Counted from the first letter of the stretch, positions 24,634 through 33,834 are shown. The stretch is DNA of 64,000 nt from Oribacterium sp. oral taxon 078 str. F0262 (GCF_000160135.1 NZ_GG729935.1:476829-540828); one strand, 5' to 3'. Notes: generated from the sequence alone by a model not told the origin. Made by a program: numbers and translations.

Positions 24634-26670
24634 ATGCGGATAAAGACAGAAAAAAGGGGGACTTGGGAGAGCGCTTCCATCACCGTCTTTCTCTCGATCT
24701 GCTTTGTCCTCACAGCGGCTCTCCTCCTGACAGTGACGGAGGCCTCCCGCACTGCCGCGGAGCGCCTGTATCTACAGCTCGCTCTGGACAGTGCGATGGA
24801 ATCTCTCTTTTCCCAGTACCACAGACCTCTTTGGGAAAACTATCGCCTTCTGGGACTCGAGTATCGGGACAAAGAGGGTCTGAAGGAGGAGCTATCGGAC
24901 TTTCTCCGCCCTTATATGGAGTCGGAGAATCTCTTCCCTTTGGAGCTCTCCGAGGAGAAGCTCCGCCTTTCGGAAGAGCTTCTCCTCACAGAGGGAATCT
25001 CCTTTGAGGAAGAGGTCCTGGAATATATGAAAAGCTCCCTCCCCGGATCTCCCTTTTCTTATCTTGAAGAAAGCGCCGAAGAAGAGGAGGTCCTGGAATC
25101 ACTGGAGGACTTCTCACGCCTCATAGAGGAGAGCATCCATCTCTCTCCGCTTCAGAGGGAGTATCAGCTCTGCGGCAGCGACTTCTTCGCACTGGAGACC
25201 GCATTCTCTGATTTCTCCCACCTCTGTGAAAACGCGGAGAAAAGGAAAAAGGCCGCGGACTCCGAACTGGACTCCGGCTATCTTCAGGGCTTTCTCTGGG
25301 AGGCCGCAGAGCTTCAGGACCTTCTCTCCGAACTCCCCGATGCAGCCGGACTCTGCCGGGAAAAGGCGGAGCTCCTTTCGGAAGCTCTCCAAAAGACAGA
25401 GGCCGATTTTGAAGCCGGGATGGCGGAACTTTCGGAAGAGGGGCAGGCGATCCTCCAAGAGGAGTTCCGCGCCTATGGGGGCTATCTGGAAGAAAGCGGA
25501 AGGATCCTTAGCGAAATAGAACGGCTCTCCGAGTTCTCCGCCTCCCTCTCGGAAAGCGTGCAGGAGATCATGGAGGAGGCAGAAAGCTTTCTAAATGAGC
25601 TGGAGGAAGAGGAAGAGGGAGAACATGAGGCGGAGGAAGCAAAGGAGCGCCGGATCTCCGCCTTCTGCCGGGAGAAGCTCGGGGAATGGCGCGCGCTTTC
25701 GGAGCTTTCCTTCCGGGAGGGCGGGAGGCGCATCCGAGCGGAAAACATGAAAAGGCTCGAGAAGATTCCGTCTCTCCCGGAGGAGAGACTTCTTTTCCTC
25801 TCACTCCCGGAGGGAGAGCTTCTTCCGGGGGAAGAAAAGCTTTATCCTAAGGACCCTCCCTTTCGGGCCGCTTCCTCTGATTCCCCCTGGGAGCTCCCTC
25901 TTCTCGGGGAATACTCCCTTTGCTATTTTCACTTCTGGCAAAGCGAGGCCTCGGATCAGCGCCCTCCGAGCGGAAGCCGGGAATGTGAGATCGAGTATCT
26001 TCTCAGCGGCGCTACGGACGGTAAAAGCGCTCTCTCCGAGAGCTTAAAAAAGCTCCTTGCGCTGCGGGAGAGCAGGAATCTCTTCTTCCTCTTTCAGAGC
26101 AGCAAAAAAAGAGAGGAGGCGAGAGACTTCGCAAGATCCTCTCTCTGCCTCGGGGAAGGCGGGGAAAATCCCGCCCTCCTCTCTCTTCTTACGATCCAGG
26201 TTCTCTCCCTCTGGGCTCTCACACAGGCATTTTCTGATCTTCAAACACTCCTCCTGGGCGGAAGAGTGGCTCTCCTTCCCGCGGAGGAGAGCTGGGGATC
26301 TTCCCCGGAGATCCTGCTCCGGGCCGGAAGCAGGGAAAGGAATCCGAATCCCCGCGAAGAGGCATCCGCCCCCTCCTACCGGGATTATCTCAGGGCCCTT
26401 CTCTTTCACGCCGGTCTTCGCGATCAATCCGGCATCAATACACGGATGCTGCTTTGCATCGAGAGGAATCTCCGGAGCGGAGTCTCTGAATCCGAGGAGG
26501 ATTTCTGCATCACGGACTGCCTCTATGCCCTGCAGCTTGATGCGGACAGCCGGTCCCGGCATTTCTTCCTCGACCTAAGCTCCGTCCGGGCCGTGAGCGG
26601 GAGAGAGACGGAAACTCTGTTTCGTCCGCAGGCGAGGAGTTACTATAAATATAAAAACGACAGTCAGTAG
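24634..26670 (+). CDS. DUF5702-type pseudopilin-like surface protein (TadG position)
   Basis: A 678-residue protein with an N-terminal hydrophobic helix (ASITVFLSICFVLTAALLLT, about 14-33) and a very long Glu/Ser/Leu-rich outside region with coiled-coil character (EELEEEEEGEHEAEEAKERR near 325). It follows flp by 12 bases. The N-terminus and position match the DUF5702 proteins of Firmicutes Tad loci, thought to be minor pseudopilins related to TadG. No enzymatic motif is visible. Ends with TAG. Confidence 0.75.
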   Translation: MRIKTEKRGTWESASITVFLSICFVLTAALLLTVTEASRTAAERLYLQLALDSAMESLFSQYHRPLWENYRLLGLEYRDKEGLKEELSDFLRPYMESENLFPLELSEEKLRLSEELLLTEGISFEEEVLEYMKSSLPGSPFSYLEESAEEEEVLESLEDFSRLIEESIHLSPLQREYQLCGSDFFALETAFSDFSHLCENAEKRKKAADSELDSGYLQGFLWEAAELQDLLSELPDAAGLCREKAELLSEALQKTEADFEAGMAELSEEGQAILQEEFRAYGGYLEESGRILSEIERLSEFSASLSESVQEIMEEAESFLNELEEEEEGEHEAEEAKERRISAFCREKLGEWRALSELSFREGGRRIRAENMKRLEKIPSLPEERLLFLSLPEGELLPGEEKLYPKDPPFRAASSDSPWELPLLGEYSLCYFHFWQSEASDQRPPSGSRECEIEYLLSGATDGKSALSESLKKLLALRESRNLFFLFQSSKKREEARDFARSSLCLGEGGENPALLSLLTIQVLSLWALTQAFSDLQTLLLGGRVALLPAEESWGSSPEILLRAGSRERNPNPREEASAPSYRDYLRALLFHAGLRDQSGINTRMLLCIERNLRSGVSESEEDFCITDCLYALQLDADSRSRHFFLDLSSVRAVSGRETETLFRPQARSYYKYKNDSQ

Positions 26671-26741
26671 CGATCCCCGCCAAAAGGCAGGGAAAACGCG
26701 GAAGCTATAAGAAAAGGCAGAGAAGAAAGGAGTGAAAGAAA

Positions 26742-27563
26742 GTGAAAACAATCCGGTCCTTCCTCCCTCCGGATCCGACGGACTTAGGGATATTAAAGTC
26801 AGAAAACGCCTCTCTCACCATGGAGGCCGCGCTTTCCATGACGCTCTTTCTCCTCTGCGGCTTTCTCCTCATGACACCTCTTCTGATCCTCTCCCGAAAT
26901 CTGCGGGGCTCGGTTCTCATGGAGGAAAAGCTGCGAAAGCTCTCCATCCTGAAATACGGGGAGCGCTTCCCGTCACTCCTTCGCCCGGGCTCCCTCTCCC
27001 CCCTCCTTCTGGATCTTCCGGAGGATGAAGAGCTCCTCTCCTCCTTTTCCGACCGGGGAATGAAGGAGGCCGTCCTCCGCACAGAGAGCGAGGGGGATAT
27101 GATCCGCTGCAGTCTCCGCTACGATGCCGCTCTCCCCTTCCCCTTTCTTCTTCAGCGTTCCATCCCCCAGGAGCTAATCGCAGGCCGCCGGGCCTTTGTC
27201 GGAGCGGATCCCGCGCGCTGGAAAAAGACAGCAGGAAACGAAGCTGAGGAAAGCCTCGTCTATATCAGCGTCCTCCGCCCCGACGTCTACCACCTCTCCC
27301 GGGACTGCAGCTACATCTCCAATGCCTTCCTCTCCTGCCCCGCAAGGCAGATCGACGGGCGTCCTGCCCGCTACGGCGGACGCTTCTCCCCCTGCAGGAG
27401 CTGCCGTCCATCCCCGGACAGCCCCCTGGTCTACTACACAGAGGCCGGAAGGCGCTATCACAGCAGTCCGGACTGCCCCGCCATGCAAAGCTATGTCAGC
27501 ACAACCACTCTCGAACGGGCCATCGCCGCCGGGAGACACCCCTGCATCCGCTGCGGGAGATAA
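26742..27563 (+). CDS. TadE-like pseudopilin with C-terminal paired Cys/His motifs
   Basis: A 273-residue protein starting at GTG 26742 behind AAGGAG. ENASLTMEAALSMTLFLLCG resembles the E-containing TadE/pseudopilin transmembrane start. The C-terminal third carries two similar motifs: VYISVLRPDVYHLSRDCSYI then CRSC, and VYYTEAGRRYHSSPDCPAMQ then HPCIRCGR. Each has the Y-H-x4-C plus CxxC pattern found in Ada-like metal-binding domains and in several exported Clostridia proteins. The motifs suggest a duplicated metal or disulfide site on the cell surface; this is inference. Confidence 0.7.
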   Translation: MKTIRSFLPPDPTDLGILKSENASLTMEAALSMTLFLLCGFLLMTPLLILSRNLRGSVLMEEKLRKLSILKYGERFPSLLRPGSLSPLLLDLPEDEELLSSFSDRGMKEAVLRTESEGDMIRCSLRYDAALPFPFLLQRSIPQELIAGRRAFVGADPARWKKTAGNEAEESLVYISVLRPDVYHLSRDCSYISNAFLSCPARQIDGRPARYGGRFSPCRSCRPSPDSPLVYYTEAGRRYHSSPDCPAMQSYVSTTTLERAIAAGRHPCIRCGR

Positions 27564-27572
27564 GGACTGAAA

Positions 27573-28061
27573 ATGAAACTTTCAAATCTCTCCCCCTCCT
27601 TTTGCTGTTTTCTCCTCTTTTTCTCCATCTCCGCTCTCTCTGACCTTCTTAGAAAAAGGATTCCCCGATGGATCTTCTGGCTTTTTCTGCCGCCGGGGCT
27701 CATCTCCTTCCTGCTTCCCCTCCTCCCTCCGGAAAAGGGAGGAGCCCTCTCCCTCCTTCTTCTCCCGCTTTCCCTTCTGCCCGGATTTCTTTTACTCCTT
27801 CTGAGTCATTTCAGCTGCTCCGCACTGGGAAGAGGAGACGCTGTCTTCTTCCTGATCTCCGCTCTCTACCTCCCTCTCCGAAGCCTTCTCTTTCTTCTCT
27901 TTTCCGCAGTATTTGTAAGCGGTCTGGTCGGGGCTTTTCTCCTGATCCGGCTCCGCTTTCAAAGAAGAAGCGCCCGCTCCCTGCGCTTTCCCTTCCTTCC
28001 CTGTCTCCTCCCCGGTCTCCTTCTCCTCACCGCGATATCCCTCTTCCCCTCCGCTTTTTGA
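27573..28061 (+). CDS. tadV: A24-family prepilin peptidase (TadV/CpaA)
   Basis: A 162-residue, very hydrophobic protein with about five to six helices. The two catalytic aspartates of type IV prepilin peptidases are visible: SALSDLLRKRIPRW near residue 24 and ALGRGDAVFFL (GxGD) near residue 88. It cleaves the leader from Flp pilin and pseudopilins at the cytoplasmic membrane face. Located inside the Tad operon, 9 bases after the TadE-like gene. Confidence 0.85.
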   Translation: MKLSNLSPSFCCFLLFFSISALSDLLRKRIPRWIFWLFLPPGLISFLLPLLPPEKGGALSLLLLPLSLLPGFLLLLLSHFSCSALGRGDAVFFLISALYLPLRSLLFLLFSAVFVSGLVGAFLLIRLRFQRRSARSLRFPFLPCLLPGLLLLTAISLFPSAF

Positions 28062-28073
28062 GAAAGGAATTCC

Positions 28074-28319
28074 ATGTACACTATCGAAGCGAGCTATCTC
28101 ACCGCGCTCACCTTCCTGATCATCCTCTCCCTGATCGGCGGAGCGCTCCGAATTCACCGTAAAATCTATCATTTTTCGAAGAAGAAATGGAGAACAGAGT
28201 ATCGAAGCCATGAGATGGGAGGAGAAAAGGAGCTTTTCCGCCCGGAGCGCTTCCTCCGGGAGCATACATTGCGAGAGCGCAAAGAAAGCGAGGTTTTTGA
28301 TGAACAAGAAGATCCCTGA
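28074..28319 (+). CDS. Small single-pass membrane protein of the Tad locus
   Basis: An 81-residue protein with one N-terminal helix (LTALTFLIILSLIGGALRIH, about 10-29) and a charged tail (RRFL/ERKE/EQEDP type). AAAGGA precedes the ATG at 28074. The family is not recognised; the last 20 bases overlap the next gene, so the two are likely translationally coupled. Role in pilus assembly is inferred only from position. Confidence 0.6.
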   Translation: MYTIEASYLTALTFLIILSLIGGALRIHRKIYHFSKKKWRTEYRSHEMGGEKELFRPERFLREHTLRERKESEVFDEQEDP

Positions 28320-29409
28320 GCTTAAGACCCGCACAGAGAAAAGTCCCTCCGGCAGCCGTCTTTTGATCGAGGGAGGCTCCTTCCGGGAGGATAACTACGA
28401 AAATAAGGTCCTTCAGAACGGCAGAATCCCGGGATCACTCCCCTTCCGCCCTCTGCTCCGGGATGAAGAGGTCCTCTTCTCCTACGATATCAGCTCCCTG
28501 GAAAGTCTGGACAGCCGCTGCCGAGAAAAAAAGCTGGATTATCGGGAGCTGTCTGTCCTCATGGAGAGCCTGAACGGACTCCTTCTCTCCCTGGAGGAAT
28601 ATCTGCTCCCGGAAAAGCTGATCCTCCTGGATCCCTCCCTGATCTATTACCATCCGGAGGAAAAGCGATATCTTTTCCCGCTGCTTCCGGAGAGGGAAAA
28701 TCACTTCCCCCTCTCCCTCCGCGCCCTTCTCCGCCGGGTACTGGAGGAGATCGACTATCGCTCTGAGCGGAGCATCATCCTCGCCTATTCTCTCTTTCGC
28801 GAAAGCTGCAGGGAGGATTTTCGGATGGAGGAGCTCATGCGTATCGTTCGAAAGAACGGGAAGAAGGCCAGGGAAGAGAGACAGAAAGCGGAAGGCGGAG
28901 AGAGGGAGAAAAGGAGGAGGAAAGAGAAGGCAGAAGACTCCGATCTTCGGGCATCTCTCGAAAAGATTGCTGAAGAGGGGATCGAAACCGCCCGGCGGGA
29001 AGGTCCGGAGGAGGACAAGCTCATCCTGAAAAATGGAATACTCCGCCTCCGGGAGGAACGAGAGAGAGAAGAAGAGGAAAGCCCACTCCTTCTCCCGGCG
29101 GAAAGCAGCTCTCTTATGATAAAAGAGACAGAGCTGACTGAGATCGCAGAGGCTGAAAAAAAGAGACAGAAGCTTCGAAAAAAGCAGGTCTTCTGTCTCT
29201 TCCTCATGTTGCTTTTGCCGCTTTGCTTCTATCTCTTCCGGGGGCTCTCCTTCCTTCTCAGGATGCTCCCTCTCATCTTCCTCCTGGAATGCGCTCTCCT
29301 CTGCCTTCTTCTCTTCGACCTTCTTCTCGCAAAGCTTCCGGAGGAGAAAAGCAGGGAGGAGAGGAGCTTCCGTCCCGTCTCCTCTCAATCCCCAGAATAT
29401 CCCGTATGA
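28300..29409 (+). CDS. DUF6382 domain membrane protein
   Basis: A 369-residue protein. The N-terminal 180 residues match DUF6382: YENKVLQNGRIPGSLPFRPL, YDISSLESLDSRCREKKLDY, LLPEKLILLDPSLIYYHPEE. A strongly charged Lys/Glu linker follows, then two adjacent helices near the C-terminus (FCLFLMLLLPLCFYLF and PLIFLLECALLCLLLFDLLL). DUF6382 proteins are usual at the end of Firmicutes Tad loci; some relatives carry an FHA domain after the linker, which is missing here. Start ATG 28300. The last 137 bases overlap tcdA on the opposite strand. Confidence 0.72.
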   Translation: MNKKIPELKTRTEKSPSGSRLLIEGGSFREDNYENKVLQNGRIPGSLPFRPLLRDEEVLFSYDISSLESLDSRCREKKLDYRELSVLMESLNGLLLSLEEYLLPEKLILLDPSLIYYHPEEKRYLFPLLPERENHFPLSLRALLRRVLEEIDYRSERSIILAYSLFRESCREDFRMEELMRIVRKNGKKAREERQKAEGGEREKRRRKEKAEDSDLRASLEKIAEEGIETARREGPEEDKLILKNGILRLREEREREEEESPLLLPAESSSLMIKETELTEIAEAEKKRQKLRKKQVFCLFLMLLLPLCFYLFRGLSFLLRMLPLIFLLECALLCLLLFDLLLAKLPEEKSREERSFRPVSSQSPEYPV

Positions 29410-30091
29410 CCTCTCCGCCGAGAATCATCCCCGCGACGGATGGGACAAAGGAGACAGAGCCGGGGAGCACTGCCGCATCCTCTCCCTCCTCCCTCTCCGG
29501 ATCCACCGGCTTCTCCCTGGAATAAACCACCTTCAGGGAGGAGATCCCCCGCTTCCGAAGCTCCCGCCGCATCACCCTTGCGAGCGGGCAGACACTGGTC
29601 TCATAGATGTCCGCTACGGAAAAGGCCGTCGGATCCAGCTTATTGCCGGCGCCCATCGCACTGATAATCGAAACCCCCGCCCTTTTCGCCTCTTCGACGA
29701 GGGCGAGCTTCGCGCTCACCGTGTCCACGGCATCCACGATATAATCATAGTCCGAGAAGCGAAAGACCTTCTCTCCCTCTCCCGGAAGATAGAAGAGCTT
29801 ATGGACCTTTAACTCACAGTCCGGATTGATATCCCGGACCCGCTCCGCCATGAGCTCCGCCTTCGCCCTTCCTATGGTGCTGTGCAAAGCGATCAGCTGC
29901 CGGTTCAGATTGCCAAGGCTCACCACGTCACTGTCCACGAGCTCCAGCCTGCCGATCCCGCCCCTTGCGAGAGCCTCCGCCGCGAAGCCTCCGACTCCTC
30001 CGATCCCGAACACAATGACCTTCGCCCTTCGGAGACGCTCCACCGCCTCGTCCCCGAGCAGGAGCCTCGTCCTCGAAAACTGATCCGACAT
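29273..30091 (-). CDS. tcdA: tRNA threonylcarbamoyladenosine dehydratase (ThiF/E1-like)
   Basis: A 272-residue E1-like enzyme: VIVFGIGGVGGFAAEALARG is the nucleotide-binding loop, then LVDSDVVSLGNLNRQLIALH, YIVDAVDTVSAKLALVEEAK and SGSVSFVPSV-like PGSVSFVPSVAGMILGGEVI. TcdA dehydrates t6A in tRNA to the cyclic form ct6A using ATP. The C-terminal 40 residues are Arg/Glu/Gly-rich and lie over the convergent DUF6382 gene, so the 3' end of one gene may be ragged. It follows the glycosidase gene on the same strand. Confidence 0.87.
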   Translation of the reverse strand: MSDQFSRTRLLLGDEAVERLRRAKVIVFGIGGVGGFAAEALARGGIGRLELVDSDVVSLGNLNRQLIALHSTIGRAKAELMAERVRDINPDCELKVHKLFYLPGEGEKVFRFSDYDYIVDAVDTVSAKLALVEEAKRAGVSIISAMGAGNKLDPTAFSVADIYETSVCPLARVMRRELRKRGISSLKVVYSREKPVDPEREEGEDAAVLPGSVSFVPSVAGMILGGEVIRDILGIERRRDGSSSPPCFSPPEALREEGRREEGRGERIPGGR

Positions 30092-30103
30092 CGCTCCTCC
30101 GCC

Positions 30104-32185
30104 TCACTTCAATTCCGCCACGTAGATCTTTCCCGTATACGGCTGCATATAGCTTCTAAGGCAGCCATTGCTCCCATAGCGCTTCGTTTCCCCCGCATTA
30201 TAGTGAGCCTGGTCGGTCTTCAGAACCCTTCGGATCAGCATGGTATCGGTCAGCCCGGTCCTCCAGATCGGGATCTGGAGCGCATATTCCTCCGGACCCG
30301 AATTGATCGCGACGATCACAACCTGGTCTCCCAGAAGTCTCGCATAGACGATGTGCTCCTTTCCCGCCATGAGCGGCATCAGGGAGCCGCCCGAGAGCGC
30401 CTTATAATAGCGGTGCGTCCTGCTCAGGTACTGATGGTACTCCAAAAGCTCCAGATCCTCCTTCCCCCAGGGAAACGGTCTCCGGCTGTCCGGCTCTGTC
30501 CAGCCGCACATCCCGACCTCATCTCCGTAGTAAAGAGTCGGCGCACCGGGCCAGCTCATCTGTATCATCGCACCGAGGCGATAAATCTCCGGCCGTATGC
30601 CCTCGTCCGCGCTCCCCGGCTTCGATATCCCGATCCTCCCCGCCCGCTGATTCGTCCTCGTCATGAAGCGGGAATGGTCGTGATTTGAGAGCTGATTCAT
30701 CGCAGAGAGCAAGGAATTCTCCGGAAGCTTTGCCATATTATAGCTCATCGTGAGGAAAAAGCTCTCCCCGTCTCCCCGAAGCTCGGGGTTTACCGTGTCG
30801 GAATGCTTCTCCACCCCCGTCAAAAACCAGCTGACCGGCTCCATAAAGGCGTCATAATTCATCACGGTGTCCCATTCCCTGCCGTTCAGCCAGTTCTGGG
30901 GATCCCCGTAATGTTCCGCCAGAATCACCGCCTCGGGATTTGCCTCCTTCACAACCCTTCGGAATTTCTGCCAGAAACGATGATTATAGTCCTCGGAATG
31001 CCCGAGATCCGCCGCAACATCCAGTCTCCAGCCATCGCAGGAGAAGGGGGGACTGACCCAGCGCTTTGCGATCTCTAAGATCCTGTTCTCCAGCGCCTCC
31101 GAATCCTCATAATTCAGCTTCGGGAGCGTGTCATTTCCCCACCACTTCTCATAGCTTTCATTGTTCGGCCAGGCCTCCGGGCGGTCGTCCGCGAAGGAAA
31201 AATAGCTGTGGTAGGGACTCTCCTTCGATTCGAAGGCGCCGGGCTCATAGCGGCCGCTCTCCTCAGAGCCCGCCTTTGTCGAGTAAAAGCCGCTCCGATT
31301 CATCCACTTGCTGAAAGAGCCGCAGTGATTAAAGACGCCGTCAATGATGACGCGGATCCCCCTCTCATGGCAGGCCGCGACAAAGGAGGCAAAGTACTCA
31401 TCCGACGCCCGGAGATTCTCGGGATCCGTCGTCCGGATCCGATACTTTTCCGCAAGGTGGTTGTCGAGCTTTCCCTCCGGGAGCTCTGAGCCGCCGTCCC
31501 TCACAATGCAGGCGATGTGCGGATCGATATGCTCATAGTCCTGCGTGTCATACTTGTGATTAGAGGGAGAGACGAAGAGGGGGTTAAAATAGATCGCCCG
31601 GATCCCAAGAGCGCTGAGATAATCCAGCTTTTCTAAAACTCCCTGCAGATCTCCCCCGTAGAAACGATAGACATCGAGCTTCTCGATCGGGCTCTCCCAG
31701 CTCTTCGCCGCATGCGCGGGATGTCCGAGATAACTGTATTCCCGTTCCACCACATCGTTCTTCGGATCTCCATTTCGGAAGCGGTCGATGAAGATCTGGT
31801 ACATGAGCGCGCCCTTCAGCCAGTCCGGGATATGAAAGTCGGGGATCAGGCGAAAGGCATAGCGGGGATCCCGGTCCTCCGTGACACCGAGACGATTATA
31901 GAGGAGGCGCTCCTCCCCTTTCTCGATGAGAAAGACATAGCGGCGCTCCTCCTCCCCCATCACGACCTCGGTCTCATAGTAGTCAAAATAATGATCGCTC
32001 ACATGGGCCTCCATGGCGATCTTAGTTCCCTCCTCCGGAAAGGAAAGGTATACTCCGTCCACATCCTGCCGCCGCACCCGGAAACGAAGCCGCACGCGGT
32101 CTCCGGGCTTCGGCTCGTCGGGAGAACGATAGAAATCGATCCCTGCGGTGTAAAGCGCTTCCCTGTCGATAGGACTGTGATCCAT
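30104..32185 (-). CDS. Family 13 glycoside hydrolase (neopullulanase/cyclomaltodextrinase-like)
   Basis: A 693-residue cytoplasmic-type enzyme without signal peptide. Residues 1-125 form a CBM34-like domain (GDRVRLRFRVRRQDVDGVYL); the barrel follows from WLKGALMYQIFIDRFRNGDP. Catalytic residues are the nucleophile Asp in DGWRLDVAADL, the acid/base Glu in VILAEHYGDP and the stabilising Asp in LSNHDHSRFM. Such enzymes open cyclodextrins or hydrolyse pullulan and maltodextrins. Start ATG 32185 has GAGGAG upstream; an in-frame ATG at 32200 is less likely. It lies where ftsH often follows hpt in Clostridia. Confidence 0.9.
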   Translation of the reverse strand: MDHSPIDREALYTAGIDFYRSPDEPKPGDRVRLRFRVRRQDVDGVYLSFPEEGTKIAMEAHVSDHYFDYYETEVVMGEEERRYVFLIEKGEERLLYNRLGVTEDRDPRYAFRLIPDFHIPDWLKGALMYQIFIDRFRNGDPKNDVVEREYSYLGHPAHAAKSWESPIEKLDVYRFYGGDLQGVLEKLDYLSALGIRAIYFNPLFVSPSNHKYDTQDYEHIDPHIACIVRDGGSELPEGKLDNHLAEKYRIRTTDPENLRASDEYFASFVAACHERGIRVIIDGVFNHCGSFSKWMNRSGFYSTKAGSEESGRYEPGAFESKESPYHSYFSFADDRPEAWPNNESYEKWWGNDTLPKLNYEDSEALENRILEIAKRWVSPPFSCDGWRLDVAADLGHSEDYNHRFWQKFRRVVKEANPEAVILAEHYGDPQNWLNGREWDTVMNYDAFMEPVSWFLTGVEKHSDTVNPELRGDGESFFLTMSYNMAKLPENSLLSAMNQLSNHDHSRFMTRTNQRAGRIGISKPGSADEGIRPEIYRLGAMIQMSWPGAPTLYYGDEVGMCGWTEPDSRRPFPWGKEDLELLEYHQYLSRTHRYYKALSGGSLMPLMAGKEHIVYARLLGDQVVIVAINSGPEEYALQIPIWRTGLTDTMLIRRVLKTDQAHYNAGETKRYGSNGCLRSYMQPYTGKIYVAELK

Positions 32186-32196
32186 GGCCTCTCCTC

Positions 32197-32739
32197 TCAC
32201 GAATTTTCGGAGTCCGGGAACTCCACAACGCCGATATACGGCAGGTTCCGATAGCGCTGGTCATAGTCCAGCCCATACCCGACGACAAAGCGGTCCGGGA
32301 TTGCAAAGCAGGAATAACGGACCGGGACATCCTGCAGCCGGCGGGAGGGCTTGTCGAGCAGCGTGCAGATCTCCAGGGAGCGGGGTCCCCTCTCAAGGAG
32401 AAGCTTCCTCAGGTGATTCAGCGTGGATCCCGTATCAATGATATCCTCCACGATCAATACCTCTCTCCCCATGAGAGGCTCATCCAGATCCTTCACGATC
32501 CGCACAATCCCCGAACTCTCCGTCCCGCTGCCATAGCTGGAAACCGACATGAAATCCATCGTGAGCCCTTCATTCTGAATTCGCTTTGCGAGCTCGCAGA
32601 GAAAGACCGCTCCCCCCTTTAAGATGCAGATCAAGTGAAGGGGTCTTCCCTTATAGTCACTGGAGATCTGAGCCGCCAGCTCCCGGATCCTTCTTTCGAT
32701 GCTTTCCTCCGATATCAATTCCTTGATCCGCTCTCTCAT
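32197..32739 (-). CDS. hpt: Hypoxanthine phosphoribosyltransferase
   Basis: A 180-residue purine-salvage enzyme that makes IMP (and usually GMP) from PRPP. HLICILKGGAVFLCELAKRI is the first nucleotide-binding segment, MSVSSYGSGTESSGIVRIVK the flexible loop, and VLIVEDIIDTGSTLNHLRKL the PRPP motif; FVVGYGLDYDQRYRNLPYIG is the C-terminal family block. The start overlaps tilS by 4 bases, the normal Firmicutes arrangement. Confidence 0.95.
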   Translation of the reverse strand: MRERIKELISEESIERRIRELAAQISSDYKGRPLHLICILKGGAVFLCELAKRIQNEGLTMDFMSVSSYGSGTESSGIVRIVKDLDEPLMGREVLIVEDIIDTGSTLNHLRKLLLERGPRSLEICTLLDKPSRRLQDVPVRYSCFAIPDRFVVGYGLDYDQRYRNLPYIGVVEFPDSENS

Positions 32740-33791
32740 CGCTTTTTTCTCCCTTTCATACTCAGAACCTCCGAATGCCGGAGAAGCCGAAGCTCCTTTC
32801 CCCGGATATCCGCCGTGATTTTCTCCGGAAGATCCAGATGCGCCCCGTTCCCGCTGAAAAGAAGGCGGTCCAGTGCGTCAAAATGTACCGCCCCCCAGTC
32901 CTTTCTTCCGGGAGAAAGACGCTCCGACATAAGAAGAAGAAGCGTCCTTCGGAGGATAGGCCGGAGCGGGCGGAGGGAAAGGACAGAGATCCGAAATCCC
33001 CAAAGCTCTCCGCCTTCAAGGAGCTCCTCCCCCTCTTTTCTGAAAATCTCCTCTGCCCTCTCCAAAAGAAGGTCCTCGGCCTCTCCGATGAGCTCCGCCG
33101 TCCGGAGTATATGAGGAAGCGCTCCGGCATTCAGCCTCTCCGCCTCCGGGAGGATCCGCTCCCGGATCCGGTTCCTGGCATAGGATAGATCCCGGTTCGT
33201 GGAATCCTCCCGGTGCGCGATGCCTTTCTCCGAAAGCTCCGATAGGATTTCCTCCTTCAGGATCGGGAGCAGGGGGCGGATGATGCCGTCCTTCTCCGCC
33301 TCCATGCCCCGGAGACCCCGGAGACCGCTCCCCCGGAAAAGATGATAGAGCACGGTCTCCGCCTGGTCATTTCCATGCTGCGCTACAGCGATCTTTCCCC
33401 TGCCGCCCGCTCTCTCGGGAGCCTTATCCATGATCTCACTGAGGCAGTCCCGAAGGCTTCGGTAGCGAAGCAGCCTCGCCCCCTCCTCAAGCCCCAGGTG
33501 ATGCTTCCGGGAAAACTCCGGGACATTGACGAAAATCCCGTGAAAGGGGATCTTAAAGCGCTCTGCGATCTCCCGGCTGAATTCCAGATCCCGCTCCGCC
33601 TCCTTCCCCCGGATCCCGTGCTGCACATGGGCGGCATGGAGAGAGAAGGAAAGCTCTCCCCGCAGCTTTTCCAGGATAAGGAGAAGATAGACGGAGTCCG
33701 CACCGCCGGAGAGAGCGAGCAAAATCGTGTCTCCCGCTCCGATCAGTCTCCTCTCCCGGATAAAGCGCTCTACCTTCTCCCCTGTTTTCAT
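32736..33791 (-). CDS. tilS: tRNA(Ile)-lysidine synthetase
   Basis: A 351-residue ATP-dependent enzyme that modifies C34 of tRNA-Ile2 to lysidine so it reads AUA. ILLALSGGADSVYLLLILEK contains the SGGxDS PP-loop motif, VQHGIRGKEAERDLEFSREI follows, and GKIAVAQHGNDQAETVLYHL plus RGLRGMEAEKDGIIRPLLPI are typical. The C-terminal substrate-binding part is short compared with longer family members but ends in normal sequence. Next to hpt, as usual. Confidence 0.93.
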   Translation of the reverse strand: MKTGEKVERFIRERRLIGAGDTILLALSGGADSVYLLLILEKLRGELSFSLHAAHVQHGIRGKEAERDLEFSREIAERFKIPFHGIFVNVPEFSRKHHLGLEEGARLLRYRSLRDCLSEIMDKAPERAGGRGKIAVAQHGNDQAETVLYHLFRGSGLRGLRGMEAEKDGIIRPLLPILKEEILSELSEKGIAHREDSTNRDLSYARNRIRERILPEAERLNAGALPHILRTAELIGEAEDLLLERAEEIFRKEGEELLEGGELWGFRISVLSLRPLRPILRRTLLLLMSERLSPGRKDWGAVHFDALDRLLFSGNGAHLDLPEKITADIRGKELRLLRHSEVLSMKGRKKR

Positions 33792-33834
33792 CCGCTGTCC
33801 TTCACCGCATGGCCCGGATCTTCACCTAGAGCAG

